Source: Pelomonas sp. V22
GTDB lineage: Bacteria > Pseudomonadota > Gammaproteobacteria > Burkholderiales > Burkholderiaceae_C
DNA length: 64,000 nt
NCBI RefSeq assembly: GCF_030014915.1
Contig: NZ_JAGIXS010000007.1
Span: forward strand, 186,001-250,000
Reading direction: 5' to 3'
Part shown: piece by piece, positions 55,633 to 64,000 of the stretch
How positions within the stretch are numbered: position 1 is the first letter of the stretch
Layout: each line of letters opens with the position of its first letter
Program-made: the position numbers and the translations under genes
Notes under the pieces: model-generated
What the model was told of the DNA's origin: nothing
Seen by the model: the letters and a program-made list of their open reading frames with translations, nothing else
The model's database searches: none

Positions 55633-57211
55633 TGCTGCGCTCGAATGTCAGATGCTTGATGCGGCCGGTGTCGACATGCAGGGCCTGCACGCGGCCTGCC
55701 GCATCTCGCTCCACGCGCAGCAGCTGATTCGGCTGCATCCAGTAACCGGTGCTGCGCAATTCGACGAGGTTTGGGGTCAGGGCGTGCAGCATCCAGGGCT
55801 GTTGCGCTTTCAAGAGCGGGCCTTCGGCGTGCAGGCTGTGGTCGTCGGTGATGCGCCAATCCACGCCCGCGTCCTTGCTGCGGTAGCGGCCGCAGAGGCC
55901 GGCCGGCAGGGGCCCGTCCTCGTGGACCCGCTGCAGCTGCGCGACGCGGCCGGCGCCGATGTCGAGACTCAGACCCTCCGGGCCCTCGGTGCGCAGGCGG
56001 AATTCATAGACGCCCCGCAGCGGCGTCCAGCTGCCGTCCAGCTCGGCCTGCAGCTCGAAGGCGGCGCCCCATTGCGAGCAGCTCGTGCGGCCGGACGCGT
56101 CCACGCTCAGCGTCAGCAGCTGGCCTTGCTCGGCATCCAGCCAGCGGCCCTGCCAGGCGGCCAGTGAGGGGCCTGCAGGCAGGGGCGAGCGTTCGAGCAC
56201 CAGGCCAGCCAGCTCGCGCGCCACCTTGTAGGGGTTGCTGCCACTATCGTTGGAGATCACCACCACGGCCAGCTTCTCGGCGGGCACAAGCAGGAACTCG
56301 GTGCGGTAGCCCGGCCACAGCCCGCCATGGCCCAGCGTGGCCTGGCCCTGCCAATGCCCGTGCTCCAGGCCGCGTGCATAGGGCGAGGCGAAACCGCCGC
56401 TGAGCGGCAGGCGTTCGCTCAAGGCCGCCACCAGGGCCGCCATGTCCGGGCCCGGCTGCAGGAGCTGGCCGGCCCAGAGCAGCAGGTCGTCCACCGTCGA
56501 CACGAGGCCACCTTCGCCGCCCTGCTCGAAGCCATGCATGGCGCGGCGCCAGCGCCCGGGCTCGCCGGTTTCGGGCAGGTAGGGCGAGGCCAGGCCCGCC
56601 ACCGGCTGGTCGCAGGCCAGCAGCATCTGCGTGGCATGCATGCCCAGCGGCCTGAACAAGTGCTGCTGCAGGAACTCGTCGAGCGTCTGACCGCTGACGC
56701 GCTCGACCACCAGGCCCAGGAGCGCGAAGCCGCTGTTGCAGTAGAGAAAGCGGCTGCCCGGCTCGAAGTTGAGATGCCGGCAGCGGGCGATGGTTTGCAA
56801 GAGCGTGGCACGGTCCACGCGGAGGTCGAGGTTGACGCCACCGAGGCGCAAGAGCTCCAGCATGTCGGGCAGGCCGCTGCAGTTGCGCGCCAGCTGGTCC
56901 AGCGTGATCGCATGCGGCCAGCCGGCCAGCTCGCTCAAATGTTGGCGCACATCGTCGTGCAGCGAGAGCCGGCCCTGCGATTGCAAGCGCAGCACGGCCG
57001 CCACCGTGAACTGCTTGGACACCGAGGCGATGCGCAGCCGGGTGTCGCGCCGCATCGGCTGGTTCTGCTCCAGGCTGGCGAGGCCATAGCCCTTGGCCAG
57101 CAGCAGCTCGCCATCGCGCATCAGGCCCACGGCATAGCCGGGCGCCCAGCGGCCTTGCAGGCCGGCGAAGTAGTGGTCGATGCGGGGCGGCAGACCGGTG
57201 GCTGTATTCAA
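55622..57211 (-). CDS. Class C beta-lactamase-fold serine hydrolase (D-aminopeptidase-like)
   Basis: 529 residues from TTG 57211, chosen because AGGAG lies 7 bp upstream and the earlier ATG at 57256 falls in the tail of a terminator. The catalytic Ser-x-x-Lys is in ASVSKQFT (near residue 63), the Tyr-x-Asn motif is YCNSGF, and the third motif is HGG in LGHGGLWPG. A C-terminal region of about 190 residues (LPAGPSLAAWQGRWLDAEQ onward) forms one or two lipocalin-like domains as in D-aminopeptidases. No signal peptide is seen, so it is probably cytoplasmic. Substrates may be D-amino-acid peptides or esters. Confidence 0.87.
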   Translation of the reverse strand: MNTATGLPPRIDHYFAGLQGRWAPGYAVGLMRDGELLLAKGYGLASLEQNQPMRRDTRLRIASVSKQFTVAAVLRLQSQGRLSLHDDVRQHLSELAGWPHAITLDQLARNCSGLPDMLELLRLGGVNLDLRVDRATLLQTIARCRHLNFEPGSRFLYCNSGFALLGLVVERVSGQTLDEFLQQHLFRPLGMHATQMLLACDQPVAGLASPYLPETGEPGRWRRAMHGFEQGGEGGLVSTVDDLLLWAGQLLQPGPDMAALVAALSERLPLSGGFASPYARGLEHGHWQGQATLGHGGLWPGYRTEFLLVPAEKLAVVVISNDSGSNPYKVARELAGLVLERSPLPAGPSLAAWQGRWLDAEQGQLLTLSVDASGRTSCSQWGAAFELQAELDGSWTPLRGVYEFRLRTEGPEGLSLDIGAGRVAQLQRVHEDGPLPAGLCGRYRSKDAGVDWRITDDHSLHAEGPLLKAQQPWMLHALTPNLVELRSTGYWMQPNQLLRVERDAAGRVQALHVDTGRIKHLTFERSNEH

Positions 57212-57257
57212 GGCGGAGCTCCTGACGAAGTCGCCAGTGTAGGAGCGTCGCACCATG

Positions 57258-57281
57258 AAAAAAGGCCACCGAGGTGGCCTT
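57258..57281 (-). terminator. Rho-independent terminator of the M28 peptidase gene
   Basis: Stem AAGGCCAC/GTGGCCTT with a 4-nt loop (57262-57281). On the minus strand it runs into TTTTTT (57263-57258). It is 173 bp downstream of the M28 peptidase stop codon and just before the serine hydrolase gene. It argues against translation starting at ATG 57256. Confidence 0.65.
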
Positions 57282-57453
57282 GCGGGTTCTGCCTTGCGGC
57301 AGGTACTTCAGCGCTGGTGACGGGTTCCAGTCCTCTGCCCAATTTGCAGCCGGTTTTCGCTTCCGTGCTTTGCATTGTGCTGAGCTTGCGTGACGGCGGT
57401 ATGACGAAGAACAAGCATTCTTCAGTCCAGATCGCCGTCAGCGCGCCATCAAC

Positions 57454-59133
57454 TCAGCGCGACGACAGCTCGCCCAGGGCCTTGCGGTCCTTGCTGCGCA
57501 CGCGCTTCTCGGCCTTGACCTTCTCGGCCTGCTTTTCCTCGGCCGTCAGCTCGGTCGGCATCGGCTTGCGCGGCAGGCGGGTCTCGGTGGTGGCGGCGTT
57601 GTAGACCAGGGTGGCCAGCACCACGGCGGCCTGCTTCATGTCGTCCGGCAGCACGTGGTCGGAGGAGTCCACATGCGTGTGGTGCAGGCGGGTGAAGTAG
57701 TCCAGCGGGTCCTGGATGAACTGGAAGCCGGGCAGACCCACCTGGTCGAACGAGGCATGGTCGGTCGAGCCGGTGGAGTTGTTGGTGATCACGCCATCAC
57801 TCAGGTCGCTGACCTGGCCGAACCAGTCGGCGAACGAAGCACGCGCGGCGGCATTGCCCTGGGTGTAGATGCCGCGCAGCTTGCCGCTGCCGTTGTCCAC
57901 GTTGAAGTAGAGCGAGAGCTTCTCATGCTCGGGCTTCACGGTGATGGGCCAGCCCGGGTTGCTCCACATCCAGCGCGGCAGCGCGCGTTCCTTCGGGTCG
58001 GTCGGCTTGGGGCGGCTCGCGAAATGTTCGTCCACATAGGCGGCCGAGCCGATCAGGCCCTGCTCCTCGCCGGCCCAGAGGCCCAGGCGCACGGTGCGCT
58101 TGGGTTGCACGCCCACGGCCTTGAGGATGCGGATGGCTTCCATGGTGATGGCCACGCCGGCCGCGTTGTCCACGCCGCCGGTGGAACCGTGCCAGGAGTC
58201 CAGGTGGGCGCCCAGCATCACGACCTCGGGGCCGCTGCCCGGAATCTCGCCGAGCGTGTTGTGGGCATTGACGTCCTCGTCGTAGAAACGGGCGTCGACG
58301 CTGAAGGTGACCTTGGGCGTCACACCGTTCTCGATGGAGCGGGCCAGCATGTTGTAGTGCTCCACCGGCAGCATCAGGCCCGGCACCGGGAAAGTCTTGC
58401 CCACGCGGTGGTTCTGGCCCATCACGCGGACGAGGCCGCCATCCCAGGAGCTGCGGAACAGGGCGCCGGCGGCACCCTCGGACTTCAGGAAGGCTTCGCG
58501 TGCGTCATTGAAGCGGCTGAACTTGCGGCGCGCTTCCACGCTGTCGGGCGGCGTGTTGCCGTCGTTGGCCGGGGCCTTGATGTTGAAGGCACGCATCTCG
58601 TTCAGCTCGGCGGCCGAGTAGCGCTTGGAGATCTCGCGGCGCGGCTCTTCCGTGTCCATGGGCTCGTTGAGCATCACGACCTTGCCCTTGATCTTGCCCT
58701 TGTACTTGGCGAGCTCGGCTTCGGTGACAGCGTCCAGCATCACGACCTCGGCCTCGACCGTGCCATTGGTGCCCGGCGTCCAGGCCAGCGGGATGGCATG
58801 CAGCGAGGTCTTGCGCGGGAAGCTCATGTCCATGCTGGCCTTGTCGTAGCTCCAGCCACGGCCGAACTCGAAGGCCTCCTGGTGCACATTGGCCAGGCCC
58901 CAGCCCTTCATGCGCTCCATGGTCCAGAGGCTGGCCTCGCGCATCTTCGGCGAGTTGGTCAGGCGCGGGCCGATCTTGTCGGTCAGGTGCTGCAGCGTTT
59001 GCATCACCTGGGAGTGGTTGAAGCCCTGGTCGCGGATCGCGTTGATCGTCTCGGGATCAGGCTTGGCGTAACCGAGCACGGGGACCAGCAGGGCAGCCAC
59101 GGCCAGCGCCTGGTGCAGTTTGTTCAGCTTCAT
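57454..59133 (-). CDS. Exported M28 family zinc peptidase
   Basis: 559 residues, signal peptide ending near VLGYAK (residue 24). A PA-type insert lies in the middle (MLNEPMDTEEP to MGQNHRVGKTFPVPGLML). The catalytic domain has two-zinc ligands: His and Asp in LGAHLDSWHGSTGGVDNAAG, the Glu pair in WAGEEQGL, Asp in NVDNGSG and His in HHTHVDSSDHV. The C terminus is Lys/Arg/Glu-rich. Such enzymes are aminopeptidases or carboxypeptidases. GGAG precedes ATG 59133; a longer frame to 59202 lacks a signal peptide at the right place. Confidence 0.92.
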   Translation of the reverse strand: MKLNKLHQALAVAALLVPVLGYAKPDPETINAIRDQGFNHSQVMQTLQHLTDKIGPRLTNSPKMREASLWTMERMKGWGLANVHQEAFEFGRGWSYDKASMDMSFPRKTSLHAIPLAWTPGTNGTVEAEVVMLDAVTEAELAKYKGKIKGKVVMLNEPMDTEEPRREISKRYSAAELNEMRAFNIKAPANDGNTPPDSVEARRKFSRFNDAREAFLKSEGAAGALFRSSWDGGLVRVMGQNHRVGKTFPVPGLMLPVEHYNMLARSIENGVTPKVTFSVDARFYDEDVNAHNTLGEIPGSGPEVVMLGAHLDSWHGSTGGVDNAAGVAITMEAIRILKAVGVQPKRTVRLGLWAGEEQGLIGSAAYVDEHFASRPKPTDPKERALPRWMWSNPGWPITVKPEHEKLSLYFNVDNGSGKLRGIYTQGNAAARASFADWFGQVSDLSDGVITNNSTGSTDHASFDQVGLPGFQFIQDPLDYFTRLHHTHVDSSDHVLPDDMKQAAVVLATLVYNAATTETRLPRKPMPTELTAEEKQAEKVKAEKRVRSKDRKALGELSSR

Positions 59134-59264
59134 CTTGGGGCTCCGACGAATATTTGGATCCAGAAAACGCGGCAGTCTACGGGCCGCATCCGGGGGTGCC
59201 ATTCGTCAGGCCCCGCTTTTGTGCGTTGGCGGGGGGAGGGGAAATACTGAGTGCCTGTGCGGGA

Positions 59265-62009
59265 TCAGCGCGGGATGGCTGCCGGCAGGTGCTCGCCGAT
59301 CAGGGCCAGGTTCTGGATCGCGGCGAGGCCCCATTGGGCGGTGCTGTTGGTGCTGACCCAGGGCGCCTCTTCCACCGGGTTGAGCACCAGCGGCCCTTGC
59401 ACCTTCTGCGTGCGCAAGGGCTGGCTGCCGAAGCGGTCGCCGGAGAGGAACTCGCGCCAGGCGCGCTGGGCCAAGGCCGGGTCGCGCTTCTTCCAGGCGG
59501 CGTAGGCGGTCAGGCGTGAGTGACCGACCAGGAGCGCATTGGTGGCGCCGTGGCTCATGCCAAGCGCCTTGATCTGCTCGTCCTTGCTGGCGTTGAAAAG
59601 CTCGCAGTACTGCAGCCAGGCCTTCTCGAAGCTGGGGGCCACGCCGAGCTCGATCAGCTCGGCGAAGATCTCGACCGCGCCGAACACCGCGTTCAGGTGG
59701 CTGGCCTCGGCCTTGTCGCCGGCGATGTTGTAGAGATGGCCGGTGGCCGGGTCGTAGCCGGCACGCTCGGCGCTGAAGAAGCCCTTCTGCATGCCGCCTA
59801 TGTCCTGCATGCCGCGCAGGATCTTGTCGCGGTACTGCGGCTTGCCACTGCGCTCCCATTCGGTGAGCCAGTTCGCAGCCAGCGAGGCCCAGTCGGTGCC
59901 GAAGCTCAGGCGCGCCGGGTAGGGGCCCTTGGGCGGCTGCTTGGCCAGCTTGCGCACCGGGTCCACCGCATCGAGTTGGCGGTCCACGTCGAGCAGCGAC
60001 TGCATGATGTCGCCGATGCGCTCGTCGGCCGTCATGAAGTAGTAGAAGCGCCGGTAGGCGGCCGTGCTGATGCGCGCCTGCTTGGCGCTGCAGCCCCAGT
60101 GCTGCACGTTGTGCCGCGTGCCGAGGCCGGCGAAGCGCCCGAGGTGGTAGGTATCGACCTCGCTGGTGTGGCGCACCATCGCCTCGGCGAAGCGGAAGAT
60201 GTCGGAGCGGCCCGTGCGCAGGAACGAATACCAGAGCCACAGGTCGGGCGAGAGTTCGGAGTTGTCCCAGGCGAAGCCGCCCACGTCGTAGCGCCATTCG
60301 TGGCGGTCGGCGTCGTAGGTGTGGCGGATGTCGCCGTAGTCCCAGAAGCCGTACCAGTGGCGCTGCTCGACCTCCTTCTTGTAGAAGTCGAACAGGAAGT
60401 CGAGCCGGTCTTCGATGGCCGCCTTCATCGGATGGCTGCGGTCCGGCAGGCTCCACAAGCTGCCGAACACGCCGCTCGCGAGATAGTGGGCCGGCGTGGC
60501 CACCAGCTGCGGCGGCGTCTGCACGGCAGCGGCCATCTGCACCAGGCGCTCGCGCGTTGGCGTGGCCGCAAGGGCCCACAGCATCAGCTCGCTGCTGCGT
60601 GCCACGCCATGCGGCGTGCCATAGCCCTTCTCGTAGTCCTCGTAGGTCATCTCCAGGCCTTCGAGCTCCTCGGCGTGGGTCTCCATGCCGAGGCCATCGT
60701 GATAGAAGCGCATGTCCATGGCCGGGGCTTCCGGCGAGCGCATCCACACGGTGACTTGTGCCGCGTCGGTGTGGCTGTTGCGGATGTCCAGTTGCACGGG
60801 GTGGCGCTGCCAGAAGTCGCGCAGGCCGAAGGCCACGCCGCCGGTGGCGCCGCCGATGTAGCCGGTGCCTGGCGCGCGATGGCCCCAGGCCGCGTCGATC
60901 CAGCCGTGGCCGGCCTTGGTGCGCTTCTTGATCTGGAAGGCATCGGCCGCGACCTGGCTGAGCGTGTAGTCGCCCCAGGCCGGGATGCGGTGGATGAGGG
61001 TGCGCACCTGGGTGCCGAACTCGGCCAGCGGCGGGCAGGCGCGGCCCTCGAACTGCGCGGCGCGCACGGCGGCGCCGGGGTCGCGGCGCAGGCCAGTGAG
61101 GTTGCGCACACCTTCGGCCCAGAGCCCACCGTTTTCACCGGCAAAGCGCACATGGCGGTCGTGCAGCGCGTCGCGCAGGGGCACCTCGAAGCGCAGCGCG
61201 ATGCCACGCAGGAAGTCCTTCTGCTCGTCGCCGTCGTAGACGAAGCTGTGCATCACGCGCAGCGACTCGGCGCCGGCATGGAAGTACAGGCGCACGACGA
61301 AGGGCAGCCAGCCGCGCTGGCCGGCCTGGTGCTGGCCTTCGATCTTGATGACGGCGCGCACCGGGCCGTTCTGCTCGACCGTGGCGCTCTGGATGCGGCT
61401 CTCGTAGTGGGTTTGCGTGACCGGGCCGTTGCTGGCATCGGGCTTGTCGTCGGCCACAGCCACGAGCAGGCCGGCGCGCAGGATCTCGCGGCCCTCGCGC
61501 CGCACCGAGCGGATCAACTGCGCGCCGCTGCGCGCGATCTGGCATTGCAGGATGCCGGTGTCCACGCTGATCGCGTCGCGGCTTTCGCTGATGCGCAGGG
61601 AGCTGGTCGGCGCGGTGGGTGCGGCAGCTGGCTCGATGCTCAGCTGATCGCCCAGCGCGACGCCGGCCGGCAGCGCATGGGCGCTCCACTTGAGCGAACC
61701 GTCGGGCCAGTAGGCCAGCGGCCAGCTCTGCAGGGGCAAGGCCTGGCCCTGAGCGTTCTTGAGCGCAAAGGCCTGGCTGGGCCGGTGCTGGCCCTGGGGC
61801 CAGGGCAGGCCCCAGGTGCTGCCGCTGGACAGTGCTGGTGCCGCGCCCTCCAGCCATTGAAGAGCGGCCTTGCCAGCCTGCCTGGGTGCCGGCACCGGAG
61901 CCACCGCGGCTGTTGCCGCCGCCGTGGTCGTGCTGGCCATGCCCGCCAGCGGCAAGGCGCTGGCGGCGGAGGCGGTCTTGAAGAAGGCGCGACGGCTGTA
62001 TCGGTTCAT
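59265..62009 (-). CDS. Tat-exported PcRGLX/YetA-like protein (exo-rhamnogalacturonan lyase family)
   Basis: 914 residues from ATG 62009. A twin-Arg signal (YSRRAFFKTASAASALPLAG) directs folded export. The mature protein begins with a RIFT-barrel-like domain (WLEGAAPALSSGSTWGLPWPQG, YWPDGSLKWSAHAL), which I associate with the PcRGLX/YetA family. A long (alpha/alpha)-type region follows (WYGFWDYGDIRHTYDADRHEW, GGFAWDNSELSPDLWLWY). Characterised members are polysaccharide lyase family 26 exo-rhamnogalacturonan lyases that cut pectin side chains. The gene is divergent from a TonB receptor, a typical uptake partner. Family recall is from sequence pattern, not search, so activity is tentative. Confidence 0.75.
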   Translation of the reverse strand: MNRYSRRAFFKTASAASALPLAGMASTTTAAATAAVAPVPAPRQAGKAALQWLEGAAPALSSGSTWGLPWPQGQHRPSQAFALKNAQGQALPLQSWPLAYWPDGSLKWSAHALPAGVALGDQLSIEPAAAPTAPTSSLRISESRDAISVDTGILQCQIARSGAQLIRSVRREGREILRAGLLVAVADDKPDASNGPVTQTHYESRIQSATVEQNGPVRAVIKIEGQHQAGQRGWLPFVVRLYFHAGAESLRVMHSFVYDGDEQKDFLRGIALRFEVPLRDALHDRHVRFAGENGGLWAEGVRNLTGLRRDPGAAVRAAQFEGRACPPLAEFGTQVRTLIHRIPAWGDYTLSQVAADAFQIKKRTKAGHGWIDAAWGHRAPGTGYIGGATGGVAFGLRDFWQRHPVQLDIRNSHTDAAQVTVWMRSPEAPAMDMRFYHDGLGMETHAEELEGLEMTYEDYEKGYGTPHGVARSSELMLWALAATPTRERLVQMAAAVQTPPQLVATPAHYLASGVFGSLWSLPDRSHPMKAAIEDRLDFLFDFYKKEVEQRHWYGFWDYGDIRHTYDADRHEWRYDVGGFAWDNSELSPDLWLWYSFLRTGRSDIFRFAEAMVRHTSEVDTYHLGRFAGLGTRHNVQHWGCSAKQARISTAAYRRFYYFMTADERIGDIMQSLLDVDRQLDAVDPVRKLAKQPPKGPYPARLSFGTDWASLAANWLTEWERSGKPQYRDKILRGMQDIGGMQKGFFSAERAGYDPATGHLYNIAGDKAEASHLNAVFGAVEIFAELIELGVAPSFEKAWLQYCELFNASKDEQIKALGMSHGATNALLVGHSRLTAYAAWKKRDPALAQRAWREFLSGDRFGSQPLRTQKVQGPLVLNPVEEAPWVSTNSTAQWGLAAIQNLALIGEHLPAAIPR

Positions 62010-62241
62010 GGTGAATCGGGCGAGGGTTGAGGTCCGCGATTCCGGCTCGACATCGCGGCGAGGCGCCATTCTGTGGGCTCCTCAGGGTTTGTGCGGGGCA
62101 ACTCCGATCATGGTTTTGATTCTTTGCCGCACGGTAAATCCAAAGCGGGTGCCCGGTCCTAGACTCCAAATCAGAACAGCGTTTCATTGCCATTCCTTGA
62201 AGCAGCTGTCACCCCAAAGACGACTCGTGGAGACAAGCACA

Positions 62242-64000
62242 ATGACTGCCCCCATCGGCCGCAGCGCCGCACCGACCCCGATCAAGACCACCACCGCCCT
62301 GGCCATCGCCGCGCTGTTTGCTGCGGGTGCCGCTCAGGCCCAGCAGGCCGCCGCGCCGACGGCTCCCGCTGCCAAGCCGGCCGACAAGGCCCCCGAGAAG
62401 CTCGACAAGGACGGCAAGCCGCTCAAGAACCAGCTGGAGACCGTCGAGGTCGTGGGCACCCGCCGCTCCATCGCCTCGGCCATCGACCGCAAGAAGAACG
62501 CCGGCACGGTGACCGACTCCATCGTCGCCGAAGACGTGAACCAGTTCCCGGACAAAAACGTCGGCGAGGCGCTGTCGCGCATCTCCGGCGTGCAGCTGTC
62601 GCGCGAATTCGGCGAAGGCTCGCAGGTCTCGATCCGGGGCGTCGAGCCCGACCTGAACCGGGTCGAAATCAACGGCATGTCGGTGCTGGGCACCAACGGC
62701 GGTGCCGGCCGTGGCGCCGAGCTGCGCGAGCTGGCCTCGGAACTGATCCAGTCCATCGACGTGGTCAAGGGCACGCAGGCCCGCATGACTGAAGGCGGTA
62801 TCGGCGGTACGGTGCTGATCAACACCCGCAAGCCGCTGGACTTCAAGGAGCTCACCGTGGCCGGCAGCCTGGCCGCCGAGCAAAGCAGCCTGCGCGGCGG
62901 TGCCCAGCCTCGCGGCACCCTGCTCGTGGCCGACAAGTTCTTCGACGGCAAGCTGGGCCTGATGGCCAACCTGACCTACGACAAGATTTACACGCGTGGC
63001 GACTTCTCGCGCAACACCTCCTGGACCTTCCTGCGCGACTGGGACAACTCGCCCGAAAAGACCCTGACCAGCCTGAATGCCAATGCCGCCGCTGTCACCA
63101 CATTCGCCGGCTGCGCAGCCCTGACCAATGCCAACGACCGCACGGCCTGCCAGAGCCAGTGGTTCGACTACGCGCCGCGCATCTCTCGCTATGGCATCTG
63201 GGAGCGCAACCACAAGCGCGGCTCGGGTGAACTGACCGCGCAGTACAAGTTCAGCGACAACTTCGATGCCTGGGCCAGCTACTTGGTGAACACGCAGGCC
63301 CAGAAGCTCAACGACATGAACTTCGGCACGGACTTCACGGCGACGAACCGGCTCTCCAACGCCGGCAACGCGCCCGTCTACCGCGCCGACGGCACGGTGC
63401 AGACCGCTGGCACCTGTACGGCCATCAGCGGCACGGCGACGCCGGCCAGCATGACGATCGAGAACCACCACGTCACCGGCTACACGGTGGGCAACTGCCT
63501 GGCCGTGGCCGGCCAGGGTGGCCAGGGCGCGTTCTCCACCTCGGCGCGCGACTTTGCGCTCGACATCAAGTCCACCTATGCCACCACGGGCTTCAAGTTC
63601 AAGAACGACAGCTGGAAGGTCGACGGCCTGCTGGTCGACTCCAAGGCGGACTACAAGAGCGAGAGCAACGCGATCGCGCTGACGCAAAACGCCCCGGGTC
63701 TGATCGTCAAGTTGGGTCCTGACCGTTTGCCCACCTTCACGTTCCCGACCGGCTACAGCCCCGACGCCGCATCTTCGTACGTGCAGGCCCAGTTGCAATA
63801 CCGCCCCTCGGCCACCAAGAACACCGAGCGCCAGGGCAAGCTGGACTTCACCTACAACGTTGGCCACGATTTCTTCAACACGCTGTACTTCGGCGGCCAG
63901 GCGCGAGAATCGCGCTCCTACCAGTACAACGGCGGCGGCTACCTCGTTCAGAACAACGGCAGCCTGACCAACACCAACGAAGCGGTGGATATCAACGCCC
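62242..64000 (+). CDS. TonB-dependent receptor, Caulobacter-type, 3' end beyond window
   Basis: 586 codons are visible; the frame is open to the right edge. Signal peptide ends near AAQAQ (residue 34), followed by a Lys/Ala/Pro linker and TonB-box-like LETVEVVGT. The plug is of the large TIGR01782-like type: IVAEDVNQFPDKNVGEALSR, QVSIRGVEPDLNRVEING, ELIQSIDVVKG and MTEGGIGGTV. GGAG precedes ATG 62242. Receptors of this group import oligosaccharides and other large substrates. Divergent placement from the rhamnogalacturonan-lyase-like gene suggests a pectin-derived substrate. Confidence 0.92.
   Translation, partial: MTAPIGRSAAPTPIKTTTALAIAALFAAGAAQAQQAAAPTAPAAKPADKAPEKLDKDGKPLKNQLETVEVVGTRRSIASAIDRKKNAGTVTDSIVAEDVNQFPDKNVGEALSRISGVQLSREFGEGSQVSIRGVEPDLNRVEINGMSVLGTNGGAGRGAELRELASELIQSIDVVKGTQARMTEGGIGGTVLINTRKPLDFKELTVAGSLAAEQSSLRGGAQPRGTLLVADKFFDGKLGLMANLTYDKIYTRGDFSRNTSWTFLRDWDNSPEKTLTSLNANAAAVTTFAGCAALTNANDRTACQSQWFDYAPRISRYGIWERNHKRGSGELTAQYKFSDNFDAWASYLVNTQAQKLNDMNFGTDFTATNRLSNAGNAPVYRADGTVQTAGTCTAISGTATPASMTIENHHVTGYTVGNCLAVAGQGGQGAFSTSARDFALDIKSTYATTGFKFKNDSWKVDGLLVDSKADYKSESNAIALTQNAPGLIVKLGPDRLPTFTFPTGYSPDAASSYVQAQLQYRPSATKNTERQGKLDFTYNVGHDFFNTLYFGGQARESRSYQYNGGGYLVQNNGSLTNTNEAVDINA

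Noticed and set aside
59520-62030. 836-residue plus-strand open frame
   Set aside because: Antisense to the Tat-exported lyase-like gene; Val/Ala/Gly/His-rich with no domain and no start signal.
62116-62140. TTGATT/TAAATC promoter before the right-edge TonB receptor
   Set aside because: The spacer is only 13 bp, too short for a sigma-70 promoter.

Overview
The window is a high-GC bacterial chromosome segment, densely coded on both strands. Protein families, codon use and operon style suggest a betaproteobacterium of the Burkholderiales, probably near Roseateles/Mitsuaria/Rubrivivax. That placement is inferred from gene content only; no rRNA marker is present. I saw no tRNA or rRNA genes, insertion sequences, integrases or CRISPR arrays. 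It reads as core or slowly shuffled chromosome rather than a mobile island.

Layout. 1-0.85 kb: end of a urease operon (ureA, then a HupE/UreJ permease leaving the window). 0.9-13.2 kb: a degenerate response-regulator-like protein, a secreted EEP nuclease/phosphatase, a COG2509 flavoprotein, a histidine phosphatase, an orphan exported protein, an exported methyltransferase-like protein, an exported cysteine-free FGE-sulfatase-domain protein, a cytoplasmic methyltransferase and an AmpG-like MFS permease. 13.2-20.2 kb: prolyl oligopeptidase, ureD (about 15 kb from ureA) and a metal-uptake cassette (DUF2946, TonB receptor, YcnI). 20.2-26.8 kb: a purine-degradation locus. A GntR regulator leads an overlapping operon (puuE, a uraD-allantoate amidohydrolase fusion, an M20 deacylase, a periplasmic binding protein), divergent from hiuH-xdhC across a perfect palindrome. 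26.9-38.7 kb: GH20 hexosaminidase, PilZ protein, an orphan binding protein, a LivKH-(M::G)-F ABC transporter with fused permease and ATPase, a lipoprotein amidase, two alpha/beta hydrolases and a LOG-like protein. 38.7-44.9 kb: xdhAB divergent from a LysR regulator plus guaD. 44.9-49.7 kb: a signalling row (PhnD-like binding protein, PAS histidine kinase, single-domain response regulator, GAF-GGDEF). 50-64 kb: secreted peptidases, two TonB receptors, a class C beta-lactamase-fold hydrolase and a Tat-exported rhamnogalacturonan-lyase-like protein.

How the genes work together. Guanine is deaminated by GuaD and xanthine oxidised by XdhAB, with XdhC inserting cofactor. Hydroxyisourate then passes through HiuH, UraD, PuuE and the allantoate amidohydrolase. 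Urea formed later could be split by urease. No urate oxidase and no recognisable ureidoglycolate enzyme lie in the window. The many exported peptidases, esterases and glycosidases, plus three TonB receptors, suggest a polymer- and protein-scavenging lifestyle.
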